Shown piece by piece: positions 60,477-64,000 of a DNA stretch of 64,000 nt. Within the stretch, counting starts at the first letter, position 1. Each line of letters starts with the position of its first letter. Both the position numbers and the translations under genes were made by a program. This DNA is from Gonapodya sp. JEL0774 (lineage: Eukaryota; Monoblepharomycota; Monoblepharidomycetes; Monoblepharidales; Gonapodyaceae). The notes beneath the pieces are model-generated. The model saw nothing but the letters and a program-made list of their open reading frames with translations. It was not told the origin of the DNA and searched no databases. The DNA lies in contig JADIIX010000046.1 in the NCBI GenBank assembly GCA_027604505.1, positions 1 to 64,000 on the forward strand, written 5' to 3'.

Positions 60477-63216
60477 CTAGAACCTTACATTGAACCAAGC
60501 TGGATTGAGGAACTCTTCGTACTTGTTGGCCTGCTTTCCCGCGGCATCTTTGTGTTCCCATGTGAACTTAGAGGGCATAGCATAAAGGCGATTGAGCATG
60601 ACTTTTTCGTTAGTTCTGGATGTGCTCGAATCAACTAACCTTATAATATGAGATGCAGCTTCCTGCATATGGAGTACTTTTCAACCCCTCTCGACACATC
60701 TATGAACGGTCAACAGTTAAAACTCTGAACTTCAACTGCCCTTGGCACAATGCTTTGTAACACACCTTCTCCCATTGTTCTTCCTTGTCTTCTCGAGGCT
60801 CAAAGCACTGAACATTGGTGCGCGCCATGGATTCCACCATGCGACATAAAAAGTCGACTCGTTGCTCCACCATCTCAATGTGCGACGACCAAACAGAGCC
60901 GTTTGGGCCGATAGTTAAGATCTTTCGAATCACAAGGTCATGGTGTATTGGAGCGCGCTCTAACACAGACTCGGTCCGTAGTGCGACTCACTAGATTGGG
61001 GAAATTGTGGTTCATATAGCCGATGTAAGACCTCGGAGCGCCGACACTGCGCCAGTAGTCGTACTGAAGTAAGATAGGTAAGAGAAACCCGATGCTGCGC
61101 ATGCTTCTAACACCACCAATTTTGTTTCTGTAACTCACTTGCTCAACGCCACCTCTCCCATAGACGGGGAATACCTTACCCATACTAAAATTGCCCCACC
61201 CTGTTGCCCATATGATGACATCGTACTCTCTCTCTTTCTCTTCTCCTGTTTTTCTATCTTTGCTGATGATGCCTTTTGGGGTGATTTTGCTGATTGGTCC
61301 GGCAATCAGGTCCACATTGGGGCGATTGAAACACTGGTAACAGGTGAAAGTAGGACGCGCTGAGCACAGCAACATGGAAACAAATAATACAGGGCAAAGG
61401 TATCTTACAGCAAGGTAACCGGTATCAACCATAATGCGCTTGCACCCGATGGGGTCTGGTAGAAAGTAAAGTTCAGGTACCGCATCGTAAAATGATTCGC
61501 TGAAAACCCACAATCTGGAGTCATTGCCTCCCAAAGCTCTGATCTTTTCACAATCTTTTTTAAATCTAAGAGAGGATAAGAGACGCTCGAACAGCGCGAA
61601 AGACCTAATGAAATTGCACAAGCATGTCCACTTACATTCGAGGCACCTTTGCTGCATTCGAACAGCTGAACTCGAGCCTGGTTTCTCAATAGCGGACCAG
61701 GTACGCTCAGTCTGGGGTGTTAGTACGCCGGTCAAATCCCAAATTTCATGAGATACTAGCATACGTGCTTGCTCTTGGATCACACACCATGTTGACCACC
61801 TCTTGTCGCTTTTGGAGAAGGGAGTTCGGATCTTCACGCCATTTCTGCTTTTGCTCCTCAGTAAAGTGATTGTTTGCGTCAGGTTGAATCCTTTTCCACC
61901 AAAGAGATGAACGATGAAATGATCAGCGCTGCAACCGTCAAAACCACAGCATCACCAACCATCCGGGGGTTCGTTGATAGACATCCAAGCGATCCACTAT
62001 GTGAACAATTTCCGGCACTTAGAACGGCAAGATGGACCCGATGTCAATCAGCGACCGGTAACTGCTGGCCTGTCGCAAATCTTCTCACCAACTTGAATTC
62101 CACTGGGACCGGTGCCCACCATTGCGACCCGTTTCCCTTCAAGGGATATATCGTCGCGCCAGTAGCAGGTGTGTTGTGTCTGACCTGCAAATGTTGAGAC
62201 GCCAGGGTAGTCCTGATGGCGTTGAGGTTGGGATTACTGTCCCGATAATGTCACCGTCAAAAGATCCAAGACTCACGGGAACGTACGGCTTCGTAAAGAC
62301 TCCAGACGTCTGCAACAATCAATCAGCAAATTGACGTTCAATCTGGCCCGCTGTGGGTCACGCACCCTGAGGACTCACGTTCAAGACAATGTTCGCTTGA
62401 AACACGCCTGTGCGCACCACCTTTCGCTTAAAAGTTCCTTCCCATTGCCCTTCTTCTTCAAGAACACGACCTTGAGGCTTTTCGAGAACTTGATAGTGTA
62501 TATTCCACACTTTCTCGGTATCGTCCCATACTAACTTCGTAATTTCGTGGTTGAAACGAACATGCGGAAGAACTTGGGAGCAGCCAATGTCAAGATTGCT
62601 CTTCGCTAACGACTGAGTTCTGCTTACTGTTGTATTTGTGACAAACACTCGTCATGTAAGCTTGGAGCTCTTGTCGCGGTGCGTACTTGAAGAAGCGACA
62701 AACGATAAAAAGTGGAAACAAGCCAACACAAAAACAAAATCGCTCACTTCACAACTCCAATTAGGGTTCAATTCAAATGAAAAGGAATAGAAATGCGAGG
62801 GGATGTCGCATGCGCATCCTGTACGAAGTGTCATGCATATTGCTATTCTTTTCCAAAGCACTGGACGCTCACCAGGATACTTTTGATGACGCCAAGTGCC
62901 ACCAATCCCCTCTGAAGACTTTTCAAAGACGACGAAGTTCTGAAACCCCATCTTGTAATGAAGTAGAGGATCGCATTCAGAATCGGAGGTGACGCGAAGA
63001 ACAATCTACATCGCAATCTCTTGAGGAGAAAAGGTACTCACTCTGTGCTTCAAGTTAACAGCTGCGGCGATGCCGCCCGTTCCTGTCCCCACCTTTGCAC
63101 ATGGAAATTGATTCCGAGAAATCCGTTGGGTGACACTTGACACAGATTGACCCAGAAACTCAAATCGCTCTTACAAGCGCGATGATGGGCTGTCCTGTTT
63201 GCTTCAAAGTTGACAT
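60477..63216 (-). CDS. Flavin-dependent Baeyer-Villiger-type monooxygenase
   Basis: FAD/NADPH monooxygenase, many exons. The first ones join in phase: 63175..63216, 63042..63092, 62873..62951 and 62748..62818. They give PIIALVGTGTGGIAAAV (FAD Rossmann motif), VFEKSSEGIGGTWRHQKYPG and CACDIPSHFYSFSFELNP. Next come YAPRQELQAYM, the fingerprint FAGQTQHTCYW (FxGxxxHxxxW of Baeyer-Villiger enzymes, with R in place of the usual next residue), then VAMVGTGPSGIQ (NADPH Rossmann) and VYQRTPGW. Further exons carry DPIGCKRIMVDTGYL, EYDVIIWATGW and SYIGYMNHNFPNL, and the last ends NPAWFNVRF at 60477. Substrate unknown; probably oxidises a ketone in secondary or xenobiotic metabolism. Downstream joints were located but not all fixed. 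Confidence 0.85.
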
Positions 63217-63549
63217 TGCGGGAAACTAGTGATATATTGAAAGGTGATCGGACCCTCGGGTAGAACTTGCCGAAGACACGATGAACGCAGTGAAACGGAG
63301 GATGTATTATGGATCTCAAAGTTGACAAAACTCAGAGAATCAATTGGAATGAACATGTAAATTGCGATATTGTAATGTTTTTTGCTGTGGGTGCTGAAAT
63401 CAAAATGAAATTTTGATGCCATACAGCCAGACTTCACTTGGCAAACTAGACCACGAATTCGGCAATACTATCTCACAAGTTAGGTCAATATGTAAAGCAA
63501 TGCAGTTTCGTTGATTTACCTCTTGCTGGTCTCAAGTCTCAACAGTCAC

Positions 63550-64000
63550 TCATTTGAGAGAGAATCTCGGCAACAGCCCAGAGTTGTTGCCGAGCTTCTC
63601 ACATGTTTCCAGTAAAGCTTGAATTGGGTCCAAAGTTGGATCCTCGATGACACATGTGCCAAGACACGTCTCATTGTCATTCTGTTGGTGAACCCAACCG
63701 CTGCCAGTCGACGAGGCGGGTTCTGCATGCCCCAGACATTCCTGGAGCAACTGAGAGGGAGCAGATTCTCCACCACGAGATGTTGGTGAAGAAATAATGC
63801 TGCTGTCTTGTGTTATTCTGGTGTAACACATCTGGGTAGCGAGAATATCACACTTGGCGAGTGCCAACTGTTGAGCAACTGTCCCGATTTTACGCAGAAG
63901 CCTTTCTTGCGCATCAATGAGATACTTGACCTCTTTTGCAGCCTGCTTTTTCAGGGCTGAGGTGAGCGGGCGGTGTGACCATGAGGCTGCTCTGGTTGTC
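63550..64000 (-). CDS. 3' end of a gene running off the window
   Basis: Open frame entering from the right edge and ending at 63550, about 150 residues. It begins SALKKQAAKEVKYLIDAQERLLRKIG, a basic helix that could be coiled coil. It continues LALAKCDILATQM, then polar Ser/Gly-rich sequence, and ends GNNSGLLPRFSLK. The ATG at about 63,867 is probably internal. No family can be named from this part. Confidence 0.45.
   Translation of the reverse strand, partial: TTRAASWSHRPLTSALKKQAAKEVKYLIDAQERLLRKIGTVAQQLALAKCDILATQMCYTRITQDSSIISSPTSRGGESAPSQLLQECLGHAEPASSTGSGWVHQQNDNETCLGTCVIEDPTLDPIQALLETCEKLGNNSGLLPRFSLK

Overview
The window looks like nuclear DNA of an early-diverging, possibly chytrid-like, fungus. 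Genes are dense on both strands and cut by many short introns (about 46-130 nt, donors mostly GTGAGT, GTGCGT, GTGGGT or GTATGT). Recognisable products include fungal thioredoxin reductase, SND2 and PHO88/SND3, YAR1, a class II DAHP synthase, a copine and a NUP98-NUP96 precursor. No bacterial operons, rRNA, tRNA or CRISPR were seen. The lineage call is inference. I rebuilt exon models by eye, requiring GT-AG borders and phase continuity; most main models close in frame.

Layout. 0.65-6.3 kb: very large disordered protein (+). 6.6-8.2: thioredoxin reductase (-). 8.8-9.4: small hypothetical (-). 10.9-12.6: A/B-type cyclin (+). 13.9-15.7: SnoaL/NTF2-like protein (-). 17.1-19.2: unrecognised spliced genes (-). 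19.6-20.8: SND2/TMEM208 (+). 21.2-23.3: TSTD2/TrhO-like rhodanese (+). 23.8-24.6: YAR1 (-). 25.1-26.3: F-box-like (+). 26.5-27.2: hypothetical (-). 27.4-28.4: PHO88/SND3 (-). 28.7-30.8: DAHP synthase (-). 31.0-33.5: copine (-). 34.4-36.1: ankyrin-coiled coil-SH3 protein (+). 36.1-37.7: unexplained DNA. 37.7-39.5: membrane-anchored expansin-like protein (+). 40.1-42.3: polytopic membrane protein (-). 42.8-50.0: NUP98-NUP96 (-). 50.6-52.0: second ankyrin-coiled coil-SH3 protein (-). 52.4-55.7: GLEBS/FG nucleoporin-like locus with two GLEBS motifs (-). 56.4-58.6: another GLEBS/FG locus (+). 58.6-60.0: tandem repeats. 60.5-63.2: Baeyer-Villiger-type monooxygenase (-). 63.6-64.0: 3' end of a gene leaving the window (-).

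The most striking region is 42.8-58.6 kb. A complete NUP98-NUP96 gene sits beside two extra loci that keep the NUP98 Gle2/Rae1-binding (GLEBS) motif and FG repeats but lack the autoproteolytic and NUP96 parts. All four GLEBS motifs share one phase-0 intron between SLE (SPE in one copy) and ELR, which points to local duplication. One paralogue locus ends in a C-terminal domain I do not recognise. Both extra loci carry frame breaks, so they are either decaying or affected by homopolymer errors. Two ankyrin-coiled coil-SH3 paralogues lie in the same half of the window. SND2 and SND3, partners in SRP-independent ER targeting, lie only about 6.6 kb apart.
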